Shown one piece after another: positions 51,159 through 59,713 of a DNA stretch of 60,893 nt; the first letter of the stretch is position 1, and every line of letters begins with the position of its first letter. A model generated the notes under the pieces. The model had not been told where the DNA came from. It searched no databases and saw nothing but the letters and a program-made list of their open reading frames with translations. The translations under genes and the position numbers were made by a program. This stretch comes from an uncultured Lachnospiraceae bacterium. GTDB taxonomy: Bacteria; Bacillota; Clostridia; Lachnospirales; Lachnospiraceae. The DNA lies in NCBI GenBank assembly GCA_947644545.1, contig CANRZW010000022.1, forward strand, positions 1 through 60,893, read 5' to 3'.

Positions 51159-52184
51159 TTATACCTGCACCTCACCTGCCAGAACCCTCTTATAGTCCTC
51201 CAGATTCTTCTGCAGCAGCGCAGGCGTATCCAGACCATACGGACATTTACTCTTACACTGATTGCAGTGCAGGCAGTTCTCGATCTTCATCATCTTTTCC
51301 TGCCCTTCGGGACTTAAGTGACCCTCTGAAGGAGAACGCCGCAAAAGCAGAGACATTCTCGCACAATTGTTGATCTCGATCCCTGCCGGACATGGCATAC
51401 AGTAGCCGCATCCCCTGCAGAAATCCCCTAACAGTTCCTCTCTGTCGTGCCGGATCACTTCCGCCAGCTCCTCTGTCATCGCCGGCGGTGTCTGAATATA
51501 GGACAGGAACTCATCCAGCTCCTTCTCCCTCTGCACGCCCCAGATCGGAAGTACATTATCATACTGCGCCAAGAAGGCATAAGCAGCCGCCGAGTTATTG
51601 ATCAAGCCGCCCGATAAAGCCTTCATGGCGATAAATCCCATATCTGCCTTCCTGCACTTCTCAACCAGTTCAATATCCTTATCGGTTGCGAGATAACAGA
51701 ACGGGAACTGCAGCGTCGCATACAACCCGCTGTCGATCGCTTCATGCGCAACTGCCAGCCGATGATTCGTAATACCGATATGCCTTATCTTCCCCTGCGC
51801 CCTGGCCTCCAGCGCAGCGTCATACAGACCGTTCTCCTCTCCCGGCTTCGGACAAAAGGCCGGATTGTGAAACTGATACACGTCAATATAATCCGTCTGC
51901 AGCTCATGCAGGCTCTTCTCCAGATCCTGCCGGAAACTTTCTGCATCCTGTGCCCCGGTCTTCGTCGCGATCACTATTTGATCACGCATCCCGGCAAATG
52001 CAAGCCCGATCTTATGCTCACTGTCCGTATACCATCTTGCCGTATCAAAATAAGTTATGCCGTTCTGATATGCCTTTCTAAGCAGGAATACGGCTTCCTC
52101 ATCGGATATTCTCTGGATTGGGAGCGCCCCGAATCCGTTCTTATCTGTCACAATCCCAGTCTTGCCAAGTGTCACTGTACTCAT
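51159..52184 (-). CDS. Aldo/keto reductase with C-terminal [4Fe-4S] domain
   Basis: A 341-residue protein: an AKR barrel with the tetrad residues in YFDTARWY (Asp, Tyr), VIATKTG (Lys) and YQFHNP (His), then an iron-sulfur domain with CRGCGYCMPCPAG and CLHCNQCKSKCPYGL. These fused AKR-ferredoxin proteins of anaerobes reduce unknown carbonyl substrates. It follows the rnf operon on the same strand by 36 bp, and may be co-transcribed and exchange electrons with ferredoxin, which is inference. Confidence 0.9.
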   Translation of the reverse strand: MSTVTLGKTGIVTDKNGFGALPIQRISDEEAVFLLRKAYQNGITYFDTARWYTDSEHKIGLAFAGMRDQIVIATKTGAQDAESFRQDLEKSLHELQTDYIDVYQFHNPAFCPKPGEENGLYDAALEARAQGKIRHIGITNHRLAVAHEAIDSGLYATLQFPFCYLATDKDIELVEKCRKADMGFIAMKALSGGLINNSAAAYAFLAQYDNVLPIWGVQREKELDEFLSYIQTPPAMTEELAEVIRHDREELLGDFCRGCGYCMPCPAGIEINNCARMSLLLRRSPSEGHLSPEGQEKMMKIENCLHCNQCKSKCPYGLDTPALLQKNLEDYKRVLAGEVQV

Positions 52185-52220
52185 TCTTCTCCTCCATATT
52201 CTTAAACATCCTCGTGCCGT

Positions 52221-53012
52221 TTATACAATTACCTTCTTCGGACATTTCTCCTTACATGCGCCGCAGCCGGTACACTTATCCTGATCTATGACCGCATGGA
52301 AATTCTCGATTGTTACCGCATCCGCAGGACAGTTTCTCTTACAAAGCTGACATGCGATACATCCCACATCACAAGCCTTGATGGTCACCGGCCCCTTCTC
52401 TTTCGAACTGCAGGCTACTACATGCTTCGCGTCATAGGGAATCAATGTGATCAGGTTCTTCGGACACACGGCGATACATTTACCGCAGGCCTTGCACGCC
52501 TCCTTATCCACTACCGCCACACCGTTTACCACATGAATCGCATCAAAAGGACATACCTTGACGCAGCTGCCGAATCCGAGACAGCCGTCATTACAGGATT
52601 TCGGTCCGCCGTTCGGCACAAAAGCCAGCATACGGCAGTCTTCTATGCCGCTGTAATCATAGTCCATCCGTGTGCGCTCCTTGTCACCCTGGCAGCGCAC
52701 AAAGGCTACCTGACGCACACTGTCACCTGCCTCCACGCCCATAATCTGCGCGATCTGCTTTCCGACTTTCTCACCGCCTACCGGGCAGGCGTTGACCGGC
52801 GCCTCTCCCTTAGCGATTGCCGCTGCCAGTCCGGAGCAGCCGGCATAGCCGCAGCCGCCGCAGTTATTGCCCGGAAGAACATCCAATACGGCCTCTTCCT
52901 TCTCATCCACCTCTACCTTAAATTTAATACCGGCAACGCCCAGAAACAGGCCGACAAACAATCCCACTGCTCCCACGATCGTCGTTGCCATCAATATTCC
53001 GGTTATACTCAT
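52221..53012 (-). CDS. rnfB: Rnf complex subunit B
   Basis: About 263 residues. One N-terminal membrane helix, the four-cysteine Fe-S domain (GNNCGGCGYAGC ... CPVGG), and then several ferredoxin-type 4Cys motifs ending CTGCGACKEKCPKKVIV. RnfB is the ferredoxin entry subunit of the Rnf ion-pumping ferredoxin:NAD+ oxidoreductase. I start it at 53012 (MSITGIL), where GGAGAG precedes; longer frames run into the ribosome site. Last rnf gene in the order C-D-G-E-A-B. Confidence 0.95.
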   Translation of the reverse strand: MSITGILMATTIVGAVGLFVGLFLGVAGIKFKVEVDEKEEAVLDVLPGNNCGGCGYAGCSGLAAAIAKGEAPVNACPVGGEKVGKQIAQIMGVEAGDSVRQVAFVRCQGDKERTRMDYDYSGIEDCRMLAFVPNGGPKSCNDGCLGFGSCVKVCPFDAIHVVNGVAVVDKEACKACGKCIAVCPKNLITLIPYDAKHVVACSSKEKGPVTIKACDVGCIACQLCKRNCPADAVTIENFHAVIDQDKCTGCGACKEKCPKKVIV

Positions 53013-53062
53013 ATTTCTCTCCATTTCTGCGCACAAATCCCGCGATTGATAATTCTACACGA

Positions 53063-53638
53063 TCATAATAACCCTGAAAAACCACAGAAAGCAATCGCCA
53101 TCAGCCCTGCCGTGACAAGGACGATCGGCATCCCCTGAAAAGATTCCGGTATGTCATTATACTTAAGTTTCTCTCTGATACCGGCCAGGATCACGATCGA
53201 AATCGTAAATCCTACCGCCGTGGCAAACCCGTTGACGATACCGGTCAGGATGCCATAGTTCTTCTGCACATTGGTAAGCGCTACCCCGAGTACGGCACAG
53301 TTCGTCGTAATCAGCGGCAGATACACGCCCAGCGACTGATAGAGAGCCGGCATGAATTTCTTGAGGAACATTTCCACAAACTGAACCAATGCCGCTATGA
53401 CAAGAATAAAAACGATCGTCTGCAGGTAGGTAATATCGAGGGGCACCAAGATATACTGATAGATCAGCCCCGCTACGGCAGACGCCAGCGTAATAACGAA
53501 GATGACCGCCACTCCCATACCGGTAGCCGTATTCGTCTTCTTCGATACCCCCAGAAACGGACATAAGCCCAGAAACTGGCTTAACACAACGTTATTTACC
53601 AAAGAGGATGAGATCAAAATTACAAGCAGCTCCTTAAC
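53063..53638 (-). CDS. rnfA: Rnf complex subunit A
   Basis: 191 residues, six membrane helices, beginning MVKELLVILISSSLVNNVVL and containing LCPFLGVSKK, the conserved cysteine-bearing motif shared with RnfE. Length and start match the family. RnfA and RnfE form the membrane core with a shared iron-sulfur site. The ATG overlaps the rnfE stop by a few bases, indicating coupled translation. Confidence 0.95.
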   Translation of the reverse strand, partial: VKELLVILISSSLVNNVVLSQFLGLCPFLGVSKKTNTATGMGVAVIFVITLASAVAGLIYQYILVPLDITYLQTIVFILVIAALVQFVEMFLKKFMPALYQSLGVYLPLITTNCAVLGVALTNVQKNYGILTGIVNGFATAVGFTISIVILAGIREKLKYNDIPESFQGMPIVLVTAGLMAIAFCGFSGLL

Positions 53639-54398
53639 CATTCTTCTTCTCCTCCTTTGTCTGTTCATCCTTCGAGCCGGCAGCCTTCTTGTTTGTACCG
53701 TCCGCCTTCTCATCATACAGCCTGTGAGTACAGTCGGCATCCGAGCAGTTCATGCAGTCATTTCCGCAACCCGACTGTATCTTGGACATATCCTTGCCCT
53801 TCTTCTCCCCATTGATCTTCACCTTATTCTGGATCGCCGTCAGAACAGCCAGCACGAAGAAGGCACCCGGCGCCATAATAAAGATACTGACAGGCACAAA
53901 GCTCTCGGGCATAACATGGATGCCGAAGATCTCTCCCGCACCGAGAAGTTCACGAACGGCGCCGATACAGGTAAGCGCCACGGAGAATCCCAATCCCATA
54001 CCGATCCCGTCAAACAGAGACGAAAGCACCGGGTTCTTATAGGCATATGCCTCCGCACGCCCCAATATGATACAGTTTACGACGATCAATGGAATATAAA
54101 TGCCAAGCGCATCATACAAAAACGGAATATAACCCTGCAGCAGCAGCTCCACCACCGTCACAAAAGAAGCGATGATAACGATAAACGCCGGGATACGCAC
54201 CTTATCCGGTATGATATTGCGCAGCAATGAGATAAACACGTTGCTCAGCGCCAGCACTACCATGGTCGTAAGTCCCATACCCAGACCATTGACAGCCGAT
54301 GTGGTAACCGCCAGGGTAGGACACATGCCAAGCATCAGTACAAAAGTCGGATTTTCTTTGATAATACCATTCACAAGCCGTTCTTTTACATTATTCAT
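53634..54398 (-). CDS. rnfE: Rnf complex subunit E with Cys-rich C-terminal tail
   Basis: About 254 residues. Six membrane helices like RnfA, with LMLGMCPTLAVTTSAVNG. The tail of about 45 residues after the last helix is unusual: SGCGNDCMNCSDADCTHR carries four cysteines, then a Lys/Glu-rich end. It could bind a metal or cluster. The start MNNVKERL at 54398 overlaps rnfG by 8 bp and follows GGGAGGGGG. Part of the Rnf ion pump in the cytoplasmic membrane. Confidence 0.93.
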   Translation of the reverse strand: MNNVKERLVNGIIKENPTFVLMLGMCPTLAVTTSAVNGLGMGLTTMVVLALSNVFISLLRNIIPDKVRIPAFIVIIASFVTVVELLLQGYIPFLYDALGIYIPLIVVNCIILGRAEAYAYKNPVLSSLFDGIGMGLGFSVALTCIGAVRELLGAGEIFGIHVMPESFVPVSIFIMAPGAFFVLAVLTAIQNKVKINGEKKGKDMSKIQSGCGNDCMNCSDADCTHRLYDEKADGTNKKAAGSKDEQTKEEKKNG

Positions 54399-54999
54399 TC
54401 TCACTACCCCCTCCCAACTCTGTCTGGAAATAGTAAAGCCCTGCATTGACTCCGTTGGTCACAGCACGGGTCGTAATGGTCGCCCCGGAGATCGCATCGA
54501 TCTGGTCCTCCGATGTAGCGCCGCTCTTCGTATACTCGAATTTATCGGCTTTTCGCTCTGCAAACTGAGGCTTCAACACATCTTCCGCTCTCATGCCAAG
54601 ACCTGCCGTCTCCGCTATGTCAAGAATCGACATGCCGTTCACCGTCCCGTCCATGCGGATGCCCATCGCAAACTGAATGTCACCGCCATAGCCTTCCTTT
54701 GACGTCACGGTGATCACATATCCCAGCAGGCTGCCGGAATCATCCAGTGCACTCATCACCTCATCGATCTGTTCCTGTTCATACCCTTCGGCCGCCCAGG
54801 AAGCGCCATCCGGCTCCACAAGCTCCATCTTCTCGAAGGAAACGGCATCCTGAAAGACTTCCTGACATGCCTCCTGCTTCTTCTTCGCATTCTGCACGGC
54901 AATAGGTTCCTTCGTAACCTGATACACAAACCCCAGTATCAAACCCGCCACCAGCGTGATCACAAGCATAATACCGGTATTTTTCATCATCTCTTTCAT
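54391..54999 (-). CDS. rnfG: Rnf complex subunit G
   Basis: 202 residues with one N-terminal membrane helix and an FMN-binding domain facing outside. DAISGATITTRAV contains the threonine that carries covalent FMN in this family. It passes electrons across the membrane in the Rnf complex. The ribosome site is GGAGG; its ATG overlaps the stop of the 50-codon ORF at 54996-55148. Confidence 0.94.
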   Translation of the reverse strand: MKEMMKNTGIMLVITLVAGLILGFVYQVTKEPIAVQNAKKKQEACQEVFQDAVSFEKMELVEPDGASWAAEGYEQEQIDEVMSALDDSGSLLGYVITVTSKEGYGGDIQFAMGIRMDGTVNGMSILDIAETAGLGMRAEDVLKPQFAERKADKFEYTKSGATSEDQIDAISGATITTRAVTNGVNAGLYYFQTELGGGSENE

Positions 55000-55148
55000 A
55001 CTGGCACCTCCATATCATCTTTGACACAAATCCCCCTGAAAACTACGGTGCAAGTATTCAGCGCATGCACACACGCAGCAAGCTGCATGGCGCGTATACG
55101 CTCAGCGCAGCAAGTGCGCAGAGCTGCTTTTAAACGTTCTCTTTTCAT
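54996..55148 (-). CDS. Candidate 50-residue Cys-containing ORF between rnfD and rnfG
   Basis: The 145 bp between rnfD and rnfG hold an ORF that begins inside the rnfD stop (ATGA) and ends inside the rnfG start (ATGA), with GGGAGGAG upstream. It would encode a basic protein with five cysteines (start MKRERLKAALRTCC). This coupling suggests translation at least through the gap. The DNA is rich in GC/TGC self-complementary words (around 55058-55130) and could instead be an RNA structure. No family recognised. Confidence 0.35.
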   Translation of the reverse strand: MKRERLKAALRTCCAERIRAMQLAACVHALNTCTVVFRGICVKDDMEVPV

Positions 55149-56077
55149 ACTCTTGCTCCTCCCTTCCCAAAGGCTGTCGGAAGAGTGATCTTCTCAATCA
55201 GCGGCACCAGCAGGTTACCGATGATGATTGCATAAGACACCCCTTCGGAGGAAGGCCCGAAGATCCGGAAGATTCCTGTCAAAATACCAAGCAGAATGCC
55301 GAACAGATACTGTCCGTTCTTCGTGATCGGCCTGGTCACGTAATCCGTCGCCATAAAGAAAGCGCCCAGCATCAGGCCTCCACCTGCCAGATGGGCAGAA
55401 ATATAGGCCCAGTTGAGTCCATGACTGCCAAAAATGCTGATAAAGATTACAAAACTTACAATATAACTTCCGGGAATACGAAGATCGATGATTCCCATCA
55501 GGATCAGGATGCAGGCGCCGATCACGATCGCGATCATGGAAGTCTCTCCGATCGTTCCCGCCGTTCTTCCGACTACCATATCCAGGATACAAACAGCTTC
55601 TCCGCTCTTTAGATTCGCCAGCGGAGTGGCTCCCGCATAGGCGTCGCAGTCAAAATTCGTCATAATCGAGGTAAAGGAGATCAGCAAAAAGCATCTGCCC
55701 CCCAGCGCCGGGTTCATAAAGTTCTGCCCCAGACCGCCAAACAACATCTTCACGACCAGAATCGCGAAAACACCACCGACCACGCCGATCCACCAGGGTG
55801 CGGAAGCCGGCAGATTCATAGCCAGCAGAAGTCCTGTCACGACCGCCGAATAATCCCCGATCGTTACTTTTCTCTTACATACTTTCTCAAAAAGAAATTC
55901 CGTCAATACTGTGGACGCCACAGTCACCAGAATCAAAATCAATGCATCCAATCCGAAATTATAAATACCAAATCCAGCCGCAGGAAGAAGCGCGATCACG
56001 ACTGTCAACATAATGCTTCCAGTGTCAGTCTTGGATCTGACATGCGGATTAGACGATACTTTCATTAAATCACTCAT
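55145..56077 (-). CDS. rnfD: Rnf complex subunit D
   Basis: About 310 residues with eight to ten membrane helices. AYAGATPLANL corresponds to the SGATP motif, whose threonine is the covalent FMN site; here Ser is Ala but Thr is kept. FMNPALGGRCFL is also typical. RnfD forms part of the ion path. I take MSDLMKV at 56077 as the likely start; a longer frame overlaps rnfC by 20 bp. Confidence 0.93.
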   Translation of the reverse strand: MSDLMKVSSNPHVRSKTDTGSIMLTVVIALLPAAGFGIYNFGLDALILILVTVASTVLTEFLFEKVCKRKVTIGDYSAVVTGLLLAMNLPASAPWWIGVVGGVFAILVVKMLFGGLGQNFMNPALGGRCFLLISFTSIMTNFDCDAYAGATPLANLKSGEAVCILDMVVGRTAGTIGETSMIAIVIGACILILMGIIDLRIPGSYIVSFVIFISIFGSHGLNWAYISAHLAGGGLMLGAFFMATDYVTRPITKNGQYLFGILLGILTGIFRIFGPSSEGVSYAIIIGNLLVPLIEKITLPTAFGKGGARV

Positions 56078-56099
56078 ATCCTCACTATGTACTCCTTTC

Positions 56100-57416
56100 C
56101 TATTTTTTCTTTTTGGCAAGCTGCATTTTGCGCATGGATTTGATCGACTGCGTCAGGGATCTCTTGGCCGGACAGACAAAACTGCAGCAGCCGCACTCAC
56201 AGCACTCCATCCCGTCATGGCTCAGGAATTCCTCTTCCTCATAATGTTCGGCATAATCAGCCAGCATACTCGGCACAAGGCGGCTCGGACATGCCTCCAC
56301 ACAACGGCCGCAGTTGATACATGCACTCGGTTCCATCCGTGACACATCATCTTCCGTCAGGCACAAAAGCGCCGAGGCCGTCTTGGTCGTAGGTACATTC
56401 AGGTCAAAAATGCCGAATCCCATCATCGGCCCTCCGGAAACGATCTTCACGGGTTCCTTCTTGAATCCTCCCGCTTCCTCCACCAGCTCATGGTAATTCG
56501 TACCGATCCGCACGATAAAATTCCTCGGATCAGCCACCGCGTCTCCGGTCACGGTCACGATACGGTTCATCAATGGCTTTCCCTCATAAACCGCATGGTA
56601 AACCGCCACGATCGTATCCACGTTATTGACCACACACCCTGCATCTGCAGGCAGCATGGAGGAATTGATCGATCTTCCGGCAGCCGCATAGATAATCTGC
56701 CTCTCTGCGCCCTGCGGATACTTTGTTTTCAACGCTTTCACGCTGATGCGCGGCTCATCTTTCGTTAACTTCTTCAAAAGCTCGATACAATCCGGCTTAT
56801 TATCCTCTACCGCAAGTATGGCTCTCGCATTCTCAAATAACTTCAAATAGACCTTGATCCCATCTACCAGCTTCTCCGGCTCCTCCAGCATTCTTCTGTA
56901 ATCGGAAGTCAGATAAGGTTCACACTCGGCACAGTTGGCGATCACATAATCTATCTTCTCCGGCTCTTTGGGCGAAAGCTTGATAAAAGTCGGAAAGCCC
57001 GCGCCTCCCATCCCCACAATGCCTGCTTCCTTGATCCGCTCGATGATCTCCTCTCTCGTCATCTCCTCGAGCGGTTTGACCTTCGGATATTCCACTTCCT
57101 CATACAGGCCGTCATTTTCCACGATAATGCTCATCACATTGTCGCCGGTAACCACACGTCTGGGCTCGATCGCCTTCACAGTACCGGAAACGGTGGCGTA
57201 AACAGGCGCCGAAACAAAGCCCCCTGCCTCTGCGATCTTCTGCCCGGTTAGGACATGATCTCCCTTTTCTACGATCGGTTTCGCCGGCGCACCGATATGC
57301 TGTGACAACGGATATACCAGGTCACCTTTCGGCAATACTGCCTTAATGGGCTTATCCTTTGACAGTTCCTTGCCGTCATAAGGATGGATGCCGCCCTTAA
57401 ATGTTAATTTCGCCAT
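56100..57416 (-). CDS. rnfC: Rnf complex subunit C
   Basis: 438 residues: an N-terminal HPxxGK-like part (GGIHPYDGKELSKDKP), a biotinyl-like fold (GDHVLTGQKIAEAGGFVSAPVYA), the NADH/FMN-binding domain with GMGGAGFPTFIK, an SLBB region and two 4Cys cluster motifs (CINCGRCVEACP, CCECGCCSFVCP). It is the NADH-binding peripheral subunit. First gene of the rnf operon, with GAGGGG before its ATG, divergent from the YprB-like gene. Confidence 0.95.
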   Translation of the reverse strand: MAKLTFKGGIHPYDGKELSKDKPIKAVLPKGDLVYPLSQHIGAPAKPIVEKGDHVLTGQKIAEAGGFVSAPVYATVSGTVKAIEPRRVVTGDNVMSIIVENDGLYEEVEYPKVKPLEEMTREEIIERIKEAGIVGMGGAGFPTFIKLSPKEPEKIDYVIANCAECEPYLTSDYRRMLEEPEKLVDGIKVYLKLFENARAILAVEDNKPDCIELLKKLTKDEPRISVKALKTKYPQGAERQIIYAAAGRSINSSMLPADAGCVVNNVDTIVAVYHAVYEGKPLMNRIVTVTGDAVADPRNFIVRIGTNYHELVEEAGGFKKEPVKIVSGGPMMGFGIFDLNVPTTKTASALLCLTEDDVSRMEPSACINCGRCVEACPSRLVPSMLADYAEHYEEEEFLSHDGMECCECGCCSFVCPAKRSLTQSIKSMRKMQLAKKKK

Positions 57417-57513
57417 TCTCTGCCCCTCTTTCTTAAGTTTATAGTCCTTACTTCTTTTTTTACTGTATAATCCACTCTATAAATATACTATTTTTCGACG
57501 AAAAAAACTACTG

Positions 57514-57542
57514 TTGTTTCAAAAAATATGATAGTATATACC
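57514..57542 (+). promoter_or_regulatory. Candidate promoter of the YprB-like gene
   Basis: TTGTTT (57514-57519) and TATACC (57537-57542), 17 bp apart, reading right; the ATG lies 44 bp on with CAAGGAGA before it. Confidence 0.4.
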
Positions 57543-57585
57543 TATACTTAAAGACATTAGAAATTTCGCTTTCAAGGAGACCAAT

Positions 57586-58689
57586 ATGCGGACAAATAAT
57601 CAAGCCTACAAGAATTTCACAATACAATATCCGTTAGAGCGGATCGCTCCCCTCAACAAAGTGCTGTTTGTCGATATTGAAACAACCGGATTCACTGCCA
57701 AAAATTCTCATCTCTATCTGATCGGCGCCGCCTTCTATCAAGCCGGCAGCTGGCGGATCAGACAGTGGTTTGCCGACCGGCCGGAAGAAGAATCCAGCCT
57801 ATTGACAGAGTTTTTCGCGTTTGCCTCCCACTATACCCACTTGATCCACTTTAACGGCAACAACTTCGATCTTCCCTATTTGCTTCAGAAATGCAAACAG
57901 TATGACCTGCCATACAACTTCGACGGTTTCCATGGCATCGACCTGTACAAACGGGTTGCCCCCTACAAATTCTTTCTACATACGCCCAACTGCAAGCAGA
58001 AGACGCTGGAAGAATTGATCGGGGTTCACCGGGAAGACATCTATAATGGCGGCGAACTGATTAGTTTCTATCATGAATACGTGCAAAAACCCCAGGAAGA
58101 CATCTGTCATTTCCTGCTCCTGCACAATATGGATGATATGAAGGGAATGCTGCAGATCCTTCCTCTGCTTGCCTTCTATGATCTGTTCAATGGCCCTATC
58201 AAAGCCAAAAAGGTTCAATCCAACAGCTTCGTGGACTATCACGGACACAGCAGGCAGGAACTTCTGATGAAACTGGAACTGCCTACCGCCCTGCCGCTTG
58301 CCATCTCCACCCTTTCCAACAGCTGCTATTTCAGCGGAGAGAAAACCGAAGGGATCCTGAAAGTGCCCGTTTACGAGGAAGAAATGAAATATTTCTATTC
58401 CAATTATAAAGATTACTATTATCTGCCCGATGAGGATATTGCACTCCACAAATCGGTTTCTGCTTTTGTTGATAAGGAACACCGGGTGCAGGCCAATGCC
58501 GCCAACTGTTATACACGCAAATACGCAGTCTATCTGCCACAGTGGGATGTCTTCACTACGCCATTCTTCAAACGTGACTACAAGAACCGCGAACTGTTCT
58601 TCGAGCTCACCGACGAAATGAAGACTGACCGGAGTTTCTTCTCACGCTATGCGCAGTACCTGCTCAGTAAAATGGCCAAGACCTATTGA
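57586..58689 (+). CDS. YprB-like ribonuclease H-fold exonuclease
   Basis: A 367-residue protein. The first half is a DEDD 3'-5' exonuclease fold: FVDIETTGFTAKNSH (first Asp/Glu pair), HFNGNNFDLPYLL (second Asp) and HNMDDMKGM (third Asp). The second half is a helical family-specific region. Members of this YprB-like group are predicted nucleic-acid exonucleases, without a well-fixed substrate. Plus strand, divergent from rnf, followed by a terminator. Confidence 0.85.
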   Translation: MRTNNQAYKNFTIQYPLERIAPLNKVLFVDIETTGFTAKNSHLYLIGAAFYQAGSWRIRQWFADRPEEESSLLTEFFAFASHYTHLIHFNGNNFDLPYLLQKCKQYDLPYNFDGFHGIDLYKRVAPYKFFLHTPNCKQKTLEELIGVHREDIYNGGELISFYHEYVQKPQEDICHFLLLHNMDDMKGMLQILPLLAFYDLFNGPIKAKKVQSNSFVDYHGHSRQELLMKLELPTALPLAISTLSNSCYFSGEKTEGILKVPVYEEEMKYFYSNYKDYYYLPDEDIALHKSVSAFVDKEHRVQANAANCYTRKYAVYLPQWDVFTTPFFKRDYKNRELFFELTDEMKTDRSFFSRYAQYLLSKMAKTY

Positions 58690-58790
58690 TTAAAATCCAG
58701 CCTGCAGGATTATCCGCCTGCGGCTGGCCGCTTTAGCAGCATGATTCCGTTCTGCCACAGTGCGGTCATTGCCTCACAGATCATAAACAG

Positions 58791-58836
58791 AAAGCCTCAC
58801 AAGCTTCTTCCATTCCGGAAAAAATTGTAAGGCTTT
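58791..58836. terminator. Hairpin terminator between the YprB-like and cheR genes
   Basis: AAAGCCTCACAA / TTGTAAGGCTTT stem (one mismatch) followed by CATTATTTATTATTTTAT rightwards. It lies between convergent genes and may serve both. Confidence 0.65.
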
Positions 58837-58857
58837 CATTATTTATTATTTTATGTT

Positions 58858-59643
58858 CTAGAGTGGTCTCTGATAGAAGAAGGAATTCTTCCTCTCAAAA
58901 CCTACATCCCTATGATTAATGATCTGCTCCGTGCTGCCGATAAACAGATAACCTCCCGGTTTCAGGCTCTTCTGGAACTTCCGGAACACCTCGTCCTTCG
59001 CTTCCTCAGTAAAGTAGATCAACACATTACGGCACACAATCAAATGATAATCCGTCTGATAAGCATCCTTAAGCAGATTATGTTCCTTAAACTCTACCCG
59101 GCTCTTCACGTCTTCGGAAATCTGATAAGAAGGGCCGATCTTGGTAAAGAACTTGTTCTTCAGATCGCTCGGAACCCCGGCAATACTCTTCTCCGAATAT
59201 AATCCGGCCTTAGCCTTGGCTATCACCTGCTTATCCAGATCGGTCGCATAGATCTTGATCTGATTCAACGGCAAATGTTTCGATAACGCCATTACGAGCG
59301 AATATGGTTCGTCACCTGTCGAACATGCCGCGCTCCAGATCTTGAGCCGATTTCCATATCTTTTGATCAAATCCGGAATGATCTCCTGGTCTAACAGCCT
59401 CCACTGATCTACATTACGATAAAATTCGGACACGTTGATTGTCAGGTAATTCACAAATTCCTCAAACATATTCTTATCCGATTTCAACGCTGCTACATAT
59501 TTGTCATAACCGACAACTTTATTTTTGGCGATCAACGTATCAATACGACGCTTCATCTGCTTCTCTTTATAAGCATTCAGGTCAATCTTGGTTAAATCAT
59601 ATATCGCCTTCTTAAAATATTCGTAATCATATGTCATAGCCAT
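58858..59643 (-). CDS. cheR: CheR-family protein-glutamate methyltransferase
   Basis: About 261 residues. A helical N-terminal domain (YEYFKKAIYDLTKIDLNAY) and a SAM-binding domain with WSAACSTGDEPYSLVMAL and DLIVCRNVLIYF-type sequence (LIVCRNVLIYFTEE), ending in GGYLFIGSTEQI. CheR methylates receptor glutamates in chemotaxis. I start it at 59643, with AGGCGG 9 bp upstream; the longest frame needs a GTG. No other che gene is near, so it may serve a chemosensory system elsewhere. Confidence 0.88.
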   Translation of the reverse strand: MAMTYDYEYFKKAIYDLTKIDLNAYKEKQMKRRIDTLIAKNKVVGYDKYVAALKSDKNMFEEFVNYLTINVSEFYRNVDQWRLLDQEIIPDLIKRYGNRLKIWSAACSTGDEPYSLVMALSKHLPLNQIKIYATDLDKQVIAKAKAGLYSEKSIAGVPSDLKNKFFTKIGPSYQISEDVKSRVEFKEHNLLKDAYQTDYHLIVCRNVLIYFTEEAKDEVFRKFQKSLKPGGYLFIGSTEQIINHRDVGFERKNSFFYQRPL

Positions 59644-59713
59644 AACCATGTACCGCCTATCATTTATATTCTGTAATCCATCGGAATGCTCTATCCCCAC
59701 GAGGAGAAAACGA

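Noticed and set aside
52296..53138. Plus-strand frame of 280 codons opposite rnfB
   Set aside because: Antisense to four ferredoxin motifs; no ribosome site and no domain.
53639..53740. Longer N-terminus for RnfA
   Set aside because: The extra residues are an out-of-frame reading of rnfE's Lys/Cys-rich tail; RnfA begins MVKELL with the usual length of 191.
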